DNA from: Paucibacter aquatile
GTDB taxonomy: Bacteria; Pseudomonadota; Gammaproteobacteria; Burkholderiales; Burkholderiaceae_C
Reading direction: 5' to 3'
Length of the DNA: 64,000 bases
NCBI RefSeq assembly: GCF_002885975.1
Contig: NZ_POSP01000003.1
Coordinates: 372,001-436,000, forward strand
In this document: positions 26,208 to 35,277 of the stretch, piece by piece
Layout: each line of letters begins with the position of its first letter
How positions within the stretch are numbered: the stretch's first letter is position 1
The notes under the pieces: generated by a model
What the model saw: only the letters and a program-made list of their open reading frames with translations
The model's database searches: none
Told to the model about the DNA's origin: nothing
Made by a program: the position numbers and the translations under genes

Positions 26208-27502
26208 CACACGCCTCCTTTCGAGCTCAGCACATGGACCGGCTGCTCGCCGCCCTTGACCGACTGCCCCTTGCAGGACGGCCGGCAGTAGAACTCGGCC
26301 TTGGACAGATCGGCCACGGTGCCAATGTCCTTGTCGCCACGGCCGGACAGGTTCACCAGCAGGTGCTGATCGGGCCGCATCGTCGGCGCCAGCTTCATGG
26401 CGTGGGCCACCGCATGGCTGGACTCCAGCGCCGGGATGATGCCCTCGGTGCGGCAGAGGTGGTGGAAAGCGGCCAGCGCTTCCGCATCGGTCACGCCCAC
26501 GTACTCGGCGCGGCCGATGTCCTTGAGGTAGGCATGCTCGGGGCCGACGCCGGGGTAGTCCAGGCCGGCCGAGATCGAATGGGTCTCGATGATCTGGCCG
26601 TTGTCGTCTTGCAGCAGGTAGGTGCGGTTGCCATGCAGCACACCCGGGCTGCCGGCGTTCAGCGTGGCCGCATGCTTGCCACTGTCCATGCCCTCCCCGG
26701 CGGCCTCCACGCCGATCAGGCGGGTACCGGCATGCGGGATGTAGGGGTAGAAAATGCCCATGGCATTGCTGCCGCCGCCCACACAGGCAATCACCGCATC
26801 GGGCTGGCGACCGATCATCTCGGGCATCTGCGTCAGGCACTCGTCACCGATCACGCGCTGGAAGTCGCGCACCAGCATGGGATACGGATGCGGGCCGGCC
26901 ACGGTGCCGATGATGTAGAAGGTCGACTCGACGTTGGTGACCCAGTCACGCATGGCCTCGTTGAGCGCGTCTTTCAGCGTCTTGGAGCCCGACTCCACCG
27001 GCACCACGCGGGCGCCCAGCAGATGCATGCGGTAGACATTGGGGCTCTGGCGTTTGACGTCCTCGCTGCCCATGTAGACCACGCATTCCATGCCGTAACG
27101 GGCGCAGATGGTGGCCGTGGCCACGCCGTGCTGGCCGGCGCCGGTCTCGGCAATGATGCGCTTCTTGCCCATGCGCTTGGCGAGCAGGGCCTGGCCGATG
27201 GTGTTGTTGATCTTGTGCGCGCCGGTGTGATTCAGGTCCTCGCGCTTGAGGTAGACCTGGGCACCGCCGAGCTCGCGGCTCAGGCGATCGGCGTGATAAA
27301 TCGGGCTCGGGCGGCCGACAAAATGAGCCAGCTCACGCTTGAACTCTTTGATGAATTCCGGGTCCTTGCTGAAATGAGCGTAGGCCTCTTTCAACTCGTC
27401 GAGTGCGTGAACCAGGGTCTCGGCAACAAAGCTGCCGCCGTAGGTTTGGCCATGGATGGGGCCGAAATGCCCCTGGGCATCGGGCTGTGCGTAGTCTTGC
27501 AT
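26207..27502 (-). CDS. trpB: Tryptophan synthase beta chain
   Basis: A PLP enzyme joining indole and serine to tryptophan. The PLP lysine lies in REDLNHTGAHKINNTIGQ. The phosphate-binding loop is CVGGGSNAMGIF, and the GRGDKDIGTV segment is near the C-terminus. At 431 residues it has a C-terminal extension of about 25 residues (after KAEFYCRPSC) compared with E. coli TrpB. It lies between trpF and trpA. Confidence 0.97.
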   Translation of the reverse strand: MQDYAQPDAQGHFGPIHGQTYGGSFVAETLVHALDELKEAYAHFSKDPEFIKEFKRELAHFVGRPSPIYHADRLSRELGGAQVYLKREDLNHTGAHKINNTIGQALLAKRMGKKRIIAETGAGQHGVATATICARYGMECVVYMGSEDVKRQSPNVYRMHLLGARVVPVESGSKTLKDALNEAMRDWVTNVESTFYIIGTVAGPHPYPMLVRDFQRVIGDECLTQMPEMIGRQPDAVIACVGGGSNAMGIFYPYIPHAGTRLIGVEAAGEGMDSGKHAATLNAGSPGVLHGNRTYLLQDDNGQIIETHSISAGLDYPGVGPEHAYLKDIGRAEYVGVTDAEALAAFHHLCRTEGIIPALESSHAVAHAMKLAPTMRPDQHLLVNLSGRGDKDIGTVADLSKAEFYCRPSCKGQSVKGGEQPVHVLSSKGGV

Positions 27503-27522
27503 GGTGGGAATCGTGCTTCTCT

Positions 27523-28170
27523 TCAGGCGCAGTTCTGGCGAGCCATCTCGGCATCGGCCTCGCGCACGGCGGCGCAGAACTGCTGGATCAGGGCAGCGTC
27601 CTTCAGGCCCTTGGCCTGTTCGACGCCGGAGCTCACATCAACGGCCGTGGGCCGGACCTGAAGCACGCCAGTCAGCACATTTCCGGCATGCAACCCACCA
27701 GACAAAACGACTGGAGAGGGCACGTTTTTTGGAATGAGTGACCAATCGAAAACCTTTCCACCACCGCCATAGCCCTCGACGTGGGCGTCGAGCAGGATGG
27801 CTTGTGCTGTTGAAAACTGTTGAGCGTAGTCTAGCAAATCGAAGCCCGGCTCCATGCGCGCAGCGCGCAGATAAGGCCGGCCGTAGCGCTCGCAATCCGC
27901 CGCGCTTTCATCGCCGTGGAACTGCAGCAGCATGTTCGGCAGTGCCGCCAGCGCTGCCTGCACCTCAGCCTCGCTGGCGTTGACGAACAAGCCCACTGGC
28001 GTGACGAACGGTGGCAGCAGGCGCGCCAACTCGGCCGCCCGCGCCGGGCTGACAAAGCGGGCGCTCTTGGCGTAGAACACGAAGCCGACGGCATCGGCAC
28101 CGGCCGCCACCGCAGCCAGCACATCGGCCTCGCGGGTCAGGCCACAGATCTTGATTCGGGTACGGCTCAT
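27523..28170 (-). CDS. trpF: Phosphoribosylanthranilate isomerase
   Basis: A TIM-barrel enzyme of tryptophan synthesis. The N-terminus RIKICGLTREADVLAA contains the catalytic cysteine, and the C-terminal part has LSGGLHAGNV and VDVSSGVE with the phosphate-binding glycines. The catalytic Asp lies in AILLDAHVEGYGGGGKVFDW. The length is 215 residues. The start is the ATG at 28170; the frame is open further upstream into truA territory but has no support there. Confidence 0.95.
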   Translation of the reverse strand: MSRTRIKICGLTREADVLAAVAAGADAVGFVFYAKSARFVSPARAAELARLLPPFVTPVGLFVNASEAEVQAALAALPNMLLQFHGDESAADCERYGRPYLRAARMEPGFDLLDYAQQFSTAQAILLDAHVEGYGGGGKVFDWSLIPKNVPSPVVLSGGLHAGNVLTGVLQVRPTAVDVSSGVEQAKGLKDAALIQQFCAAVREADAEMARQNCA

Positions 28171-28222
28171 GCGCAGGCGCCTCGGCGAAAACGGGGGTGT
28201 TGAAAACTCAGTCAGGACCTGC

Positions 28223-29095
28223 TCAGGGTAGCCAATCCATGGCCGCGGTGCGGGTCGGGATGGCCAACTCCGCGTCGTAGTACGGGCCATTGAAGTAGAG
28301 CCCGTCCGGCGAGAAGGTCGGCGCGGCGCGGCTGCGATCTCGAGCCGCCAGCACCTCGGCCATCCAGTGCAGGTCGCGGTGCCCAGCGCCCACGGCCACC
28401 AGGCAGCCCATGATGTTGCGCACCATGTGATGCAAAAAGGCCGAGGCATCGAAGTCAAAGCGCCAGTAGGCGCCGCGGCGCGAGATCTCGATCGCGCGCA
28501 CCGTCTTCACCGGCGACAGCGCCTGGCAGTCCGAGGAGCGAAAGCTGCTGAAATCATGTTCGCCGATCAGCAAGGCCGCGGCAGCCTGCATGGCCTCCAG
28601 ATTCAGCGGACGGAACACCCAACCGACCGAACCAGCCTCCACCGCCGGCCGCACCGGCGACTCCAGCAGCACAAAGGTGTAGCGCCGGCCGCGCGCGAGA
28701 AAGCGGGCATGAAAGTCGGCCGGCGGGAACACACACCACTGGACCGCCACATCGGCCGGCAGGTAGCGGTTGGTGCCTCGCACCCAAGAGGCCGCCTCGC
28801 GCCGCACGGCCGCGTCGAAATGCACCACCTGGTTGAGCCCGTGCACGCCGGTGTCGGTGCGGCCGGCGCAGATGGTGCGCACTTCGGCCGCAGCAAACTC
28901 GCTGAGCGCGCGCTCCAGCACGTCCTGCACCGTGCGCCGGTCTTTCTGGCTTTGCCAGCCGTGGTAGCCCTGGCCGCGGTAACACACGCCCAGCGCCACG
29001 CGCTGCAGCGCTGCGGCTGCCGTGGCAGCTGCGCCCTCTTCCACCGGGCCCGGCTGAACCGCATGGTCTTGCCCCGCCTCGTCTTGCCCCGACAT
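28223..29095 (-). CDS. truA: tRNA pseudouridine(38-40) synthase TruA
   Basis: TruA converts uridines 38-40 of tRNA anticodon arms to pseudouridine. The catalytic Asp is in CAGRTDTGVHGLNQVVHF. Further conserved segments are RRYTFVLLE, FSSFRSSDCQALSPVKTV and AFLHHMVRNIMGCLVAVG. I choose the ATG at 29095, which has GGAG at a suitable distance. A TTG six codons earlier (29113) would place its ribosome-binding site inside the fimV terminator. The 25 residues after the start are an acidic/Ala-rich lead not seen in E. coli TruA. Confidence 0.94.
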   Translation of the reverse strand: MSGQDEAGQDHAVQPGPVEEGAAATAAAALQRVALGVCYRGQGYHGWQSQKDRRTVQDVLERALSEFAAAEVRTICAGRTDTGVHGLNQVVHFDAAVRREAASWVRGTNRYLPADVAVQWCVFPPADFHARFLARGRRYTFVLLESPVRPAVEAGSVGWVFRPLNLEAMQAAAALLIGEHDFSSFRSSDCQALSPVKTVRAIEISRRGAYWRFDFDASAFLHHMVRNIMGCLVAVGAGHRDLHWMAEVLAARDRSRAAPTFSPDGLYFNGPYYDAELAIPTRTAAMDWLP

Positions 29096-29115
29096 CAATC
29101 GCTCACTCCACAAAG

Positions 29116-29144
29116 AAAAAGGCGCTCGGCCAGGCCGAGCGCCT
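29116..29144 (-). terminator. Rho-independent terminator after fimV
   Basis: On the minus strand the stem AGGCGCTCGGC / GCCGAGCGCCT (loop of 3) is followed by five T residues. It separates fimV from truA, so truA-trpFBA may need its own promoter or read-through. Confidence 0.88.
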
Positions 29145-29166
29145 CACAGGATGCCACAAGGGCCGA

Positions 29167-31854
29167 TCAGCGCAGCTCGTTGAGCATGGCTTGCGCCTTG
29201 TCGCGCAGGGCACCGCTGGTCTTGGAGATCAGCTCGGTCAGCACCTCGCGCGCGCCTTCCGTGTCACCGATCTGGCGGAACTCGTCGGCCAGCTCCAGCT
29301 GGCGCAGCAGCGGGTCGCCATCGTCCAGGCCCAGGTCGGCGATGTCCGGCACCACCGGCGGCGCAGCCGGCTCGGGCACCTGGTTCATCAGCGCATCGAA
29401 CTCAGCGGCCAGATCGGCACCCGAGGTCGACTCAGGCGCGGGAATCGGTGCGGCCGGTGCTGCGGGCGTGGCCGGCAGATCCAGGTCGATGGACGAGAGG
29501 TCGAAGTCCAGGGCGCCGTTGCCGCTGTCCGGCGCCACTGTGGCCGGGCGATCGTCGCTCAGGTCGTCCAGATCGAATTCCAGATCGGCGCCGCCCGCTT
29601 GCGTCGGCGTGGCCGGCGGCGAGAGGTCGAAGTCCATGGCCATGGGCGCCTGATCCACGGTGGTGGGCAGGGCTTGCGTGGCTTCCATCGAGATCGGCGA
29701 CGGCGCAGGCGCCGGCGAATCCAGATCCAAATCGAGATCCAGATCGAACACGCTGGTCGGGCCGGTGTCGGGCGCGTTGCGGCCCAGCGGCTCGGTGGCC
29801 AGATGACCGGCCGTCACGGTGTGCGGCAAGGTGCTGGCATCCATGGGCTCGGGATGCACTTCGCGGCCGCTGGCCGGCAGGCTCGGTGCGCCACCGGGCT
29901 GGTAGAGCGGATTCTCGGGATCGATCTGACGGCCCAGCTCCTGCGCCTTGGCCCAGTCGTCGCCACGACCTTGGGTTTCGGCATACAGCTGGATGGCCAG
30001 TTGCTCGAAGCCCTTGATGTCGCGGCGCTTGGCATAGACCTCGAGCAGCTTGAGGCGGATGGCCATGCGCTCGGGATTGGCGCGCAGGGCTTCCTTGAGG
30101 ATTTCCTCGGCCTGCAGGTCACGGCCGTAAGCCAGGTAGACGTCGGCTTCGGCCACGGGGTCGACATCACCGATGGCGTCCAGTTGGCTCAGCGAGTAAT
30201 TCATCGACGAGGCACCGTTGGCCGCATCGCGCGTGTCCACGCGCTGGCCGCCGGTGGCGCCGAAGAAGGAATCGGGCTGCAGACGGCTTTCCTGGAAGCC
30301 CGTGTCGGACTTGGCCTGGGCCTTGCGATTGCGGAAGCGGTAGAACCCGAAACCACCGGCCGCGGCCACCAGCAGGGCCGACAGCGGCAGCAGCGGGTTG
30401 TCCAGCAAATGGTCGAGCAGGCTGGGCTCGGCCACCTCGGCGGCCGGAGCCGGCGGCAGGGCCGCGCTGGCAGGCTTGGAAGCCGCCGGCGCCGCCGTGC
30501 TAGGCAGCGGTTTGGAGGCCACCGGCGAAGGTGCCGATGCCACCGGAGCCGGGGCTGGAGCTGGCGGCGTCACCACCGGAGCTGGCACGGGCGCAGCCAC
30601 CACCGGCGCTGGGGCCGGAGCGGGTGCAGCGACCGGCGCAGGTGCAGGTGCAGGTGCAGGTGCAGGTGTGGCAGCGGGCTTGGCCGCACTGGAGAGCTTC
30701 TTCAGCTCTTCCACATTGCGGGTCAGCTCGGCCACGCGGGCGGCGGAATCTTTCTTCTCGGTGTCCTTGGACACGGCCGCGGTCTTGCCGTCGGCGGCCT
30801 TGCTCAGGGTCAGCTTGTCCGGCGTGGGTGCTGCAGCTTGCTTGCGATCGTCCACGGCGGCCTGCACGCGGCCCTTGGCCTGGCGATCGCTCTCGTCTTG
30901 CTTGATCGTCGGCGCGGCGCCGCTGAGGCGCTGGCGGTAGGCATTGAAATCGGCGCTCTGGGCGCGGATCACCTGGCGGGCCTCGGCCGTGCTGACCGAA
31001 CCCAGGCTCTCGGCCGAAGGCACTTGCAGCACGCTGCCGGCCTTCAGGCGGTTCATATTGCCGTTGATGAAGGCGTCTTCGTTGTTGCGGTAGAGACCCA
31101 CCAGCATCTGGTCCAGCGAGATGCCAGCGGGCTGGGTCTTGCCTGCAATGCGCGACAGGCTGTCGCCGGGCTTGACCACATACTCGGACGCGGCCGGTGC
31201 GGCTGCAGCGCGTGGCGCCGGCGCAGGCACGGGGGCCGGAGCCGGGCGAGGCGCCGGTGCTTCAGCGCGCGGCCGGGTCGCTTCGGCCACCGCCGGTGCT
31301 GGCACGGGCGGGCGCGGGCGGCTGGCAGCGGCTGGCAGGGGCGTGGCCTCCGAAGCCGGCGAAGAAATCACCGGCGCTGCAGCCACGGCGGGCGCGGCGC
31401 TGCCGGGCTTGGGATTGGCCGGCGGATCGAACAGCAAGGTGTATTCGCGCACCAAGCGGCCGCTGGCCCAGGTCAGCTCCAGAATCACATCGACAAACGG
31501 CTCTTGAACGGCGCGATCGCTGCTGACGCGCAGCACATTGCGGCCGTCACGGCGCACCACCTGCACCTGGGTGCCGGTGAGCACGGCGTTGTACTCGACG
31601 CCGGTGGCGCGGTAGGACTCGGGCGGCGCCACGCGCACTTTGAGGGTGCCGGCCTCTTCGGCACTGATGCTGGTGATGTCAATTTCGGCCTTGAGCGTCT
31701 CGCCCAGCGCCGATTGCACGGTCAGCTTGCCCAGACCCAGGCCCCACGCTCCGCTGCTCGCGGCGGCCAGCATGGCGGCAGCCACATGAGTCAGAGAAAA
31801 ACGGCCCCATGTGCGACCCAGTGCGCTACCCACGGCGCTTTTATGTAGTTTCAA
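29167..31854 (-). CDS. fimV: FimV-like polar hub / pilus assembly protein
   Basis: A large (about 895-residue) inner-membrane protein with the FimV layout. It has an N-terminal signal region, a conserved FimV N domain (LGLGKLTVQSALGETLKAEIDI), a periplasmic LysM-like motif (YVVKPGDSLSRIAGKTQ) and long Ala/Pro-rich linkers. A membrane helix (about LLDNPLLPLSALLVAAAGG) precedes an acidic cytoplasmic tail. The tail ends in the FimV C domain (ELADEFRQIGDTEGAREVLTELI). FimV localises polar proteins and supports type IV pili in Pseudomonas; pilU in this window fits that theme. The start is uncertain; TTG at 31854 (LKLHKSAVGSALG) gives the best signal peptide. Confidence 0.88.
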   Translation of the reverse strand: MKLHKSAVGSALGRTWGRFSLTHVAAAMLAAASSGAWGLGLGKLTVQSALGETLKAEIDITSISAEEAGTLKVRVAPPESYRATGVEYNAVLTGTQVQVVRRDGRNVLRVSSDRAVQEPFVDVILELTWASGRLVREYTLLFDPPANPKPGSAAPAVAAAPVISSPASEATPLPAAASRPRPPVPAPAVAEATRPRAEAPAPRPAPAPVPAPAPRAAAAPAASEYVVKPGDSLSRIAGKTQPAGISLDQMLVGLYRNNEDAFINGNMNRLKAGSVLQVPSAESLGSVSTAEARQVIRAQSADFNAYRQRLSGAAPTIKQDESDRQAKGRVQAAVDDRKQAAAPTPDKLTLSKAADGKTAAVSKDTEKKDSAARVAELTRNVEELKKLSSAAKPAATPAPAPAPAPAPVAAPAPAPAPVVAAPVPAPVVTPPAPAPAPVASAPSPVASKPLPSTAAPAASKPASAALPPAPAAEVAEPSLLDHLLDNPLLPLSALLVAAAGGFGFYRFRNRKAQAKSDTGFQESRLQPDSFFGATGGQRVDTRDAANGASSMNYSLSQLDAIGDVDPVAEADVYLAYGRDLQAEEILKEALRANPERMAIRLKLLEVYAKRRDIKGFEQLAIQLYAETQGRGDDWAKAQELGRQIDPENPLYQPGGAPSLPASGREVHPEPMDASTLPHTVTAGHLATEPLGRNAPDTGPTSVFDLDLDLDLDSPAPAPSPISMEATQALPTTVDQAPMAMDFDLSPPATPTQAGGADLEFDLDDLSDDRPATVAPDSGNGALDFDLSSIDLDLPATPAAPAAPIPAPESTSGADLAAEFDALMNQVPEPAAPPVVPDIADLGLDDGDPLLRQLELADEFRQIGDTEGAREVLTELISKTSGALRDKAQAMLNELR
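30600..30670 (-). repeat. Ala-Pro coding microsatellite in fimV
   Basis: GGTGCA/GGAGC-type hexamers repeat at 30600-30670 and encode APAPAPAP stretches in the linker of the FimV-like protein. Similar Pro-Ala runs continue at 30540-30600. Length change here would alter the linker without changing frame when whole hexamers are lost or gained. Confidence 0.7.
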
Positions 31855-32154
31855 GGCATCCCCCAAAGCAACAAGGCGGGCACCAAGGGGTGTCCGCCTG
31901 TTTCGACGATCACGATTTTCCGCACAACAGCACTCACGATGCCATCCTCTCGCGCCAAGTCCGCGCCAGGTCCACGGACCGGAAAACTCAATAGCGGCGA
32001 GCATATACGCTCACAAGCTCAGGCAATGCCTGAAAAGCACTTTTGCCCCCGCTGAGTTTCGCCCGTCCGCCCCAGCTTGTCGCTTGGGGGCAACGTGAAT
32101 GCGGGATATCACTGAGCGGGCGCCTTGCGCACCCCGCTCAGCGAAGCCCTCCCC
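31855..32154. other. Gene-free stretch between asd and fimV
   Basis: This 300-base gap has no supported gene. It lies upstream of fimV on the minus strand and probably holds its promoter, but I cannot point to a clear -35/-10 pair. Confidence 0.5.
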
Positions 32155-33285
32155 TCAGCGGTCCAGCAGGATGCGCAGCATGCGGCGCAGCGGTTCGGCC
32201 GCGCCCCAGAGCAGCTGGTCACCGATGGTGAAAGCGCCCAGATACTCCGGGCCCATGGCCAGCTTGCGCAGGCGGCCGACGGGAATCGTCATGGTGCCGG
32301 TCACGGCCACCGGGGTCAGGTCCTTGATCGTGGCTTCACGCGTGTTGGGCACCAGCTTCACCCACTCGTTGTCGGCGGCAATCATGGCTTCGATGTCGGC
32401 CAGGGGCACGTCCTTCTTCAGCTTGAAGGTCAGGGCCTGGCTGTGGCAGCGCATGGCGCCCACGCGCACGCAGAAACCATCCACCGGAATGGCGCTGGAA
32501 CCGAAACCCTCACCGATGCCGAGGATCTTGTTGGTCTCGGCCATGCCCTTCCACTCTTCTTTGGATTGGCCGTTGCCGAGGTCCTTGTCGATCCAGGGGA
32601 TCAGCGAGCCGCCCAAGGGCACACCGAAGTTGGCGGTCTCGGCGGCGCTCAGGGCGCGCTGGGTGGCGATGACCTGGCGGTCGATCTCGAGGATGGCGCT
32701 CTTGGGGTCATCCAGCAAGGCACGCACGGACGCGTTCAAGGTGCCGTACTGCGTCAGCAGCTCGCGCATATGCTGGGCACCGCCGCCGCTGGCGGCTTGG
32801 TAGGTCTGGGTGCTCATCCACTCGACCAGACCGGCCTTGTAGAGCGCGCCCACGCCCATCAGCATGCAGGACACGGTGCAGTTGCCACCGACCCAGTTCT
32901 TGCCGCCCTTGGCCAGGGCATCCTTGATGACCGGCAGATTGACCGGGTCCAGGATGATGACCGCGTCAGATTCCATGCGCAGGGTCGAGGCCGCATCGAT
33001 CCAGTGGCCGGTCCAGCCGGCCGCGCGCAGCTTGGGGAAGACTTCGCTGGTGTAGTCGCCGCCCTGGGCGGTGATGATGATCTCGCAGCGCTTGAGCTGC
33101 TCGATGTCAAAAGCGTTCTGGAGCTTGGTTTCGTTCTTGGCCTGGGCCGGGGCAGCGCCGCCGGCGTTCGAGGTGCTGAAGAACAGCGGCTCGATCAGGT
33201 CAAAGTCTTTTTCTGCGCTCATCCGGTCCATCAGGACCGAACCCACCATGCCGCGCCAGCCTACCAATCCAACAAGTGTCGTCAT
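32155..33285 (-). CDS. asd: Aspartate-semialdehyde dehydrogenase
   Basis: NADPH-dependent reduction of aspartyl phosphate, the branch point to lysine (dap genes in this window), methionine and threonine. The N-terminus LVGLVGWRGMVGSVLMDRM is the nucleotide-binding fold. The catalytic Cys is in VGGNCTVSCMLMG, with TQTYQAASGGGAQHM after it. CVRVGAMRCHSQALT holds the substrate Arg and the catalytic His. The 376-residue length matches the Gram-negative class. It is followed by fimV and preceded by leuB. Confidence 0.96.
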   Translation of the reverse strand: MTTLVGLVGWRGMVGSVLMDRMSAEKDFDLIEPLFFSTSNAGGAAPAQAKNETKLQNAFDIEQLKRCEIIITAQGGDYTSEVFPKLRAAGWTGHWIDAASTLRMESDAVIILDPVNLPVIKDALAKGGKNWVGGNCTVSCMLMGVGALYKAGLVEWMSTQTYQAASGGGAQHMRELLTQYGTLNASVRALLDDPKSAILEIDRQVIATQRALSAAETANFGVPLGGSLIPWIDKDLGNGQSKEEWKGMAETNKILGIGEGFGSSAIPVDGFCVRVGAMRCHSQALTFKLKKDVPLADIEAMIAADNEWVKLVPNTREATIKDLTPVAVTGTMTIPVGRLRKLAMGPEYLGAFTIGDQLLWGAAEPLRRMLRILLDR

Positions 33286-33387
33286 CGCTGTTACCTCTAT
33301 CGCCCTAAAAAAGAAAAAAGCCTCTGGACTTCTTCTCCCCCGGCTCGTGTCGCCGGGGGTGTAGGGGCGAGACGAACCGGAGCTGAA

Positions 33388-34479
33388 CTAGCCCTTCATG
33401 GTTTTGGTCGTGGTAATCGCTGCAACTACAGCGTCACCCATCTCGCGCGTGCCCACCTTCTGGGTGCCCTCGCTCCAAATGTCTGCGGTGCGCAGACCTT
33501 GGGACAACACCGAGCCCACTGCGGCTTCGATACGAGCAGCAGCTTCGGGTTGGTTGAGGGAGAACTTGAGCATCATGGCAGCGGACAGGATTGTAGCCAG
33601 AGGATTGGCGATTCCCTTGCCGGCGATGTCCGGCGCGCTGCCGTGGCTGGGCTCGTACAGGCCCTTGTTGTTCTTGTCCAAGGAGGCCGAGGGCAGCATG
33701 CCGATGGAGCCGGTCAGCATGGCTGCCTCGTCCGAGAGGATGTCGCCGAACATATTGCCGGTCACGACCACGTCGAAGCGCTTGGGCGCCTTGACCAGCT
33801 GCATGGCGGCGTTGTCCACATACATATGGTCGAGTTCCACATCGGGGTACTCGGCGCCGACTTCGATCATCACGTCTTTCCAGAACTGGAAGGTCTCCAG
33901 CACATTGGCCTTGTCCACCGAGGTGACGCGCTTGTTGCGCTTGCGTGCGGCCTGGAAAGCGACATGGGCGATGCGCTCGATCTCCGGGCGCGAGTAGCGC
34001 ATGGTGTCGAAGGCTTCTTCGCTGCCCGGGAAATGCCCGTCCACCGCGGTGCGGCGGCCGCGCGGCTGACCAAAATAGATGTCGCCAGTCAGCTCACGGA
34101 TGATGAGGATGTCCAGGCCAGCCACCAGCTCGGGCTTCAGGCTCGAGGCGTGCGTGAGCTGCTCGTAGCAGATAGCCGGGCGAAAGTTGGCAAACAGGCC
34201 CAGGTGCTTGCGTAGGCCCAGAATGGCTTGCTCGGGGCGCAGGGGGCGGTCCAGCTTGTCGTACTTCCAGTCACCCACGGCGCCGAACAGGATGGCGTCG
34301 GCATCCTTGGCCAGCTGCAGGGTGGAGTCCGGCAAGGGATGGCCGGCCGCCTCGTAAGCGGCGCCGCCCACCGGTGCGGTTTCCATCTCCAGCGGCAGGT
34401 CCAGGACCTTGAGCACCTTGACGGCTTCGGCGACGATTTCGGTGCCAATGCCGTCACCGGGGAGGATTGCGATCTTCAT
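33388..34479 (-). CDS. leuB: 3-isopropylmalate dehydrogenase
   Basis: An NAD-dependent oxidative decarboxylase of leucine synthesis. The N-terminus MKIAILPGDGIGTEIVAEA, the substrate segment RELTGDIYFGQPRG, the catalytic VTSVDKANVLETFQFWKD and the cofactor region YEPSHGSAPDIAGKGIANP are all present. The length is 363 residues. The start at 34479 is fixed by the family N-terminus although the frame remains open upstream into leuD. Confidence 0.97.
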   Translation of the reverse strand: MKIAILPGDGIGTEIVAEAVKVLKVLDLPLEMETAPVGGAAYEAAGHPLPDSTLQLAKDADAILFGAVGDWKYDKLDRPLRPEQAILGLRKHLGLFANFRPAICYEQLTHASSLKPELVAGLDILIIRELTGDIYFGQPRGRRTAVDGHFPGSEEAFDTMRYSRPEIERIAHVAFQAARKRNKRVTSVDKANVLETFQFWKDVMIEVGAEYPDVELDHMYVDNAAMQLVKAPKRFDVVVTGNMFGDILSDEAAMLTGSIGMLPSASLDKNNKGLYEPSHGSAPDIAGKGIANPLATILSAAMMLKFSLNQPEAAARIEAAVGSVLSQGLRTADIWSEGTQKVGTREMGDAVVAAITTTKTMKG

Positions 34480-34508
34480 ATCTGTCCTTGGAAAAATTCG
34501 CGTGGCGC

Positions 34509-35159
34509 TCAGGCCGACAACTGGTGCTTGAGCCAGGGCTTGGCGGCCAGGCGCTCGGCCTCGAAGGCCTTGATCTTGTCGGCATGGCGCAGGGTCAGGC
34601 CGATGTCGTCGAAACCGCCCAGCAAGCAGAACTTGCGGAAGGCCTGCACCTCGAAGGGCAGCTCCGTGCCGTCCGGCTTGACTACCACCTGGCGCGGCAG
34701 ATCGATGCTCAGCTGGTAGCCCGGGAAGGCATGCACTTCGTCGAACAGCCGCGCCACTTGCGACTCGGGCAAGACGATGGGCAGGATGCCGTTCTTGAAG
34801 CAGTTGTTGAAGAAGATGTCGGCGAAGCTGGGCGCGATCAGGGCGCGAAAGCCGTACTGCTCCAGCGCCCAGGGCGCATGCTCGCGGCTGGAGCCGCAGC
34901 CGAAATTGGCGCGCGCCAACAGCACCGAAGCGCCGGCATAGCGCGCCTGGTTGAGCACGAAATCGGGGTTGGGGCGGCGGCTGGCCGGGTCCTGGCCGGG
35001 CTCGCCGGCATCCAGATAGCGCCACTCATCGAACAAGTTAGGGCCGAAGCCGCTGCGCTTGATGGACTTGAGGAACTGCTTGGGGATGATGGCGTCGGTG
35101 TCGACGTTCTCGCGGTCCATGGGGGCGACGAGGCCCTGGTGCAGGGTGAATTTATCCAT
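34509..35159 (-). CDS. leuD: 3-isopropylmalate dehydratase small subunit
   Basis: The swivel-domain subunit that pairs with LeuC to isomerise isopropylmalate. The conserved segments are DTDAIIPKQFLKSI near residue 21, ANFGCGSSREHAPWAL near 85 and IAPSFADIFFNNCFKNGILP. The length of 216 residues is normal. It is separated from leuC by 118 bases, where some related genomes carry a small lipoprotein gene; none is visible here. Confidence 0.97.
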   Translation of the reverse strand: MDKFTLHQGLVAPMDRENVDTDAIIPKQFLKSIKRSGFGPNLFDEWRYLDAGEPGQDPASRRPNPDFVLNQARYAGASVLLARANFGCGSSREHAPWALEQYGFRALIAPSFADIFFNNCFKNGILPIVLPESQVARLFDEVHAFPGYQLSIDLPRQVVVKPDGTELPFEVQAFRKFCLLGGFDDIGLTLRHADKIKAFEAERLAAKPWLKHQLSA

Positions 35160-35277
35160 CAGAGAAACCTTTCTCAAAATTCTTTCGTGCCCCACCCAGC
35201 AGGCACCGGCGATCCGGCTTTGCCGGTCGCGCGGTGACGCCCCCTTGAGGGGGCGCGCGAAGCGCGTAGGGGGTGGG

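Noticed and set aside
29191..31848. 885-codon plus-strand frame antisense to fimV
   Set aside because: It is rich in Gly/Arg/His and mirrors the Ala/Pro-rich fimV sequence; fimV has clear domains in the correct frame.
35215..35277. A small gene or riboswitch between leuD and leuC
   Set aside because: The segment is a GC-rich dyad (CCCCCTTGAGGGGG and CGCGCGAAGCGCG) like common intergenic hairpins of this group, and it has no open frame.
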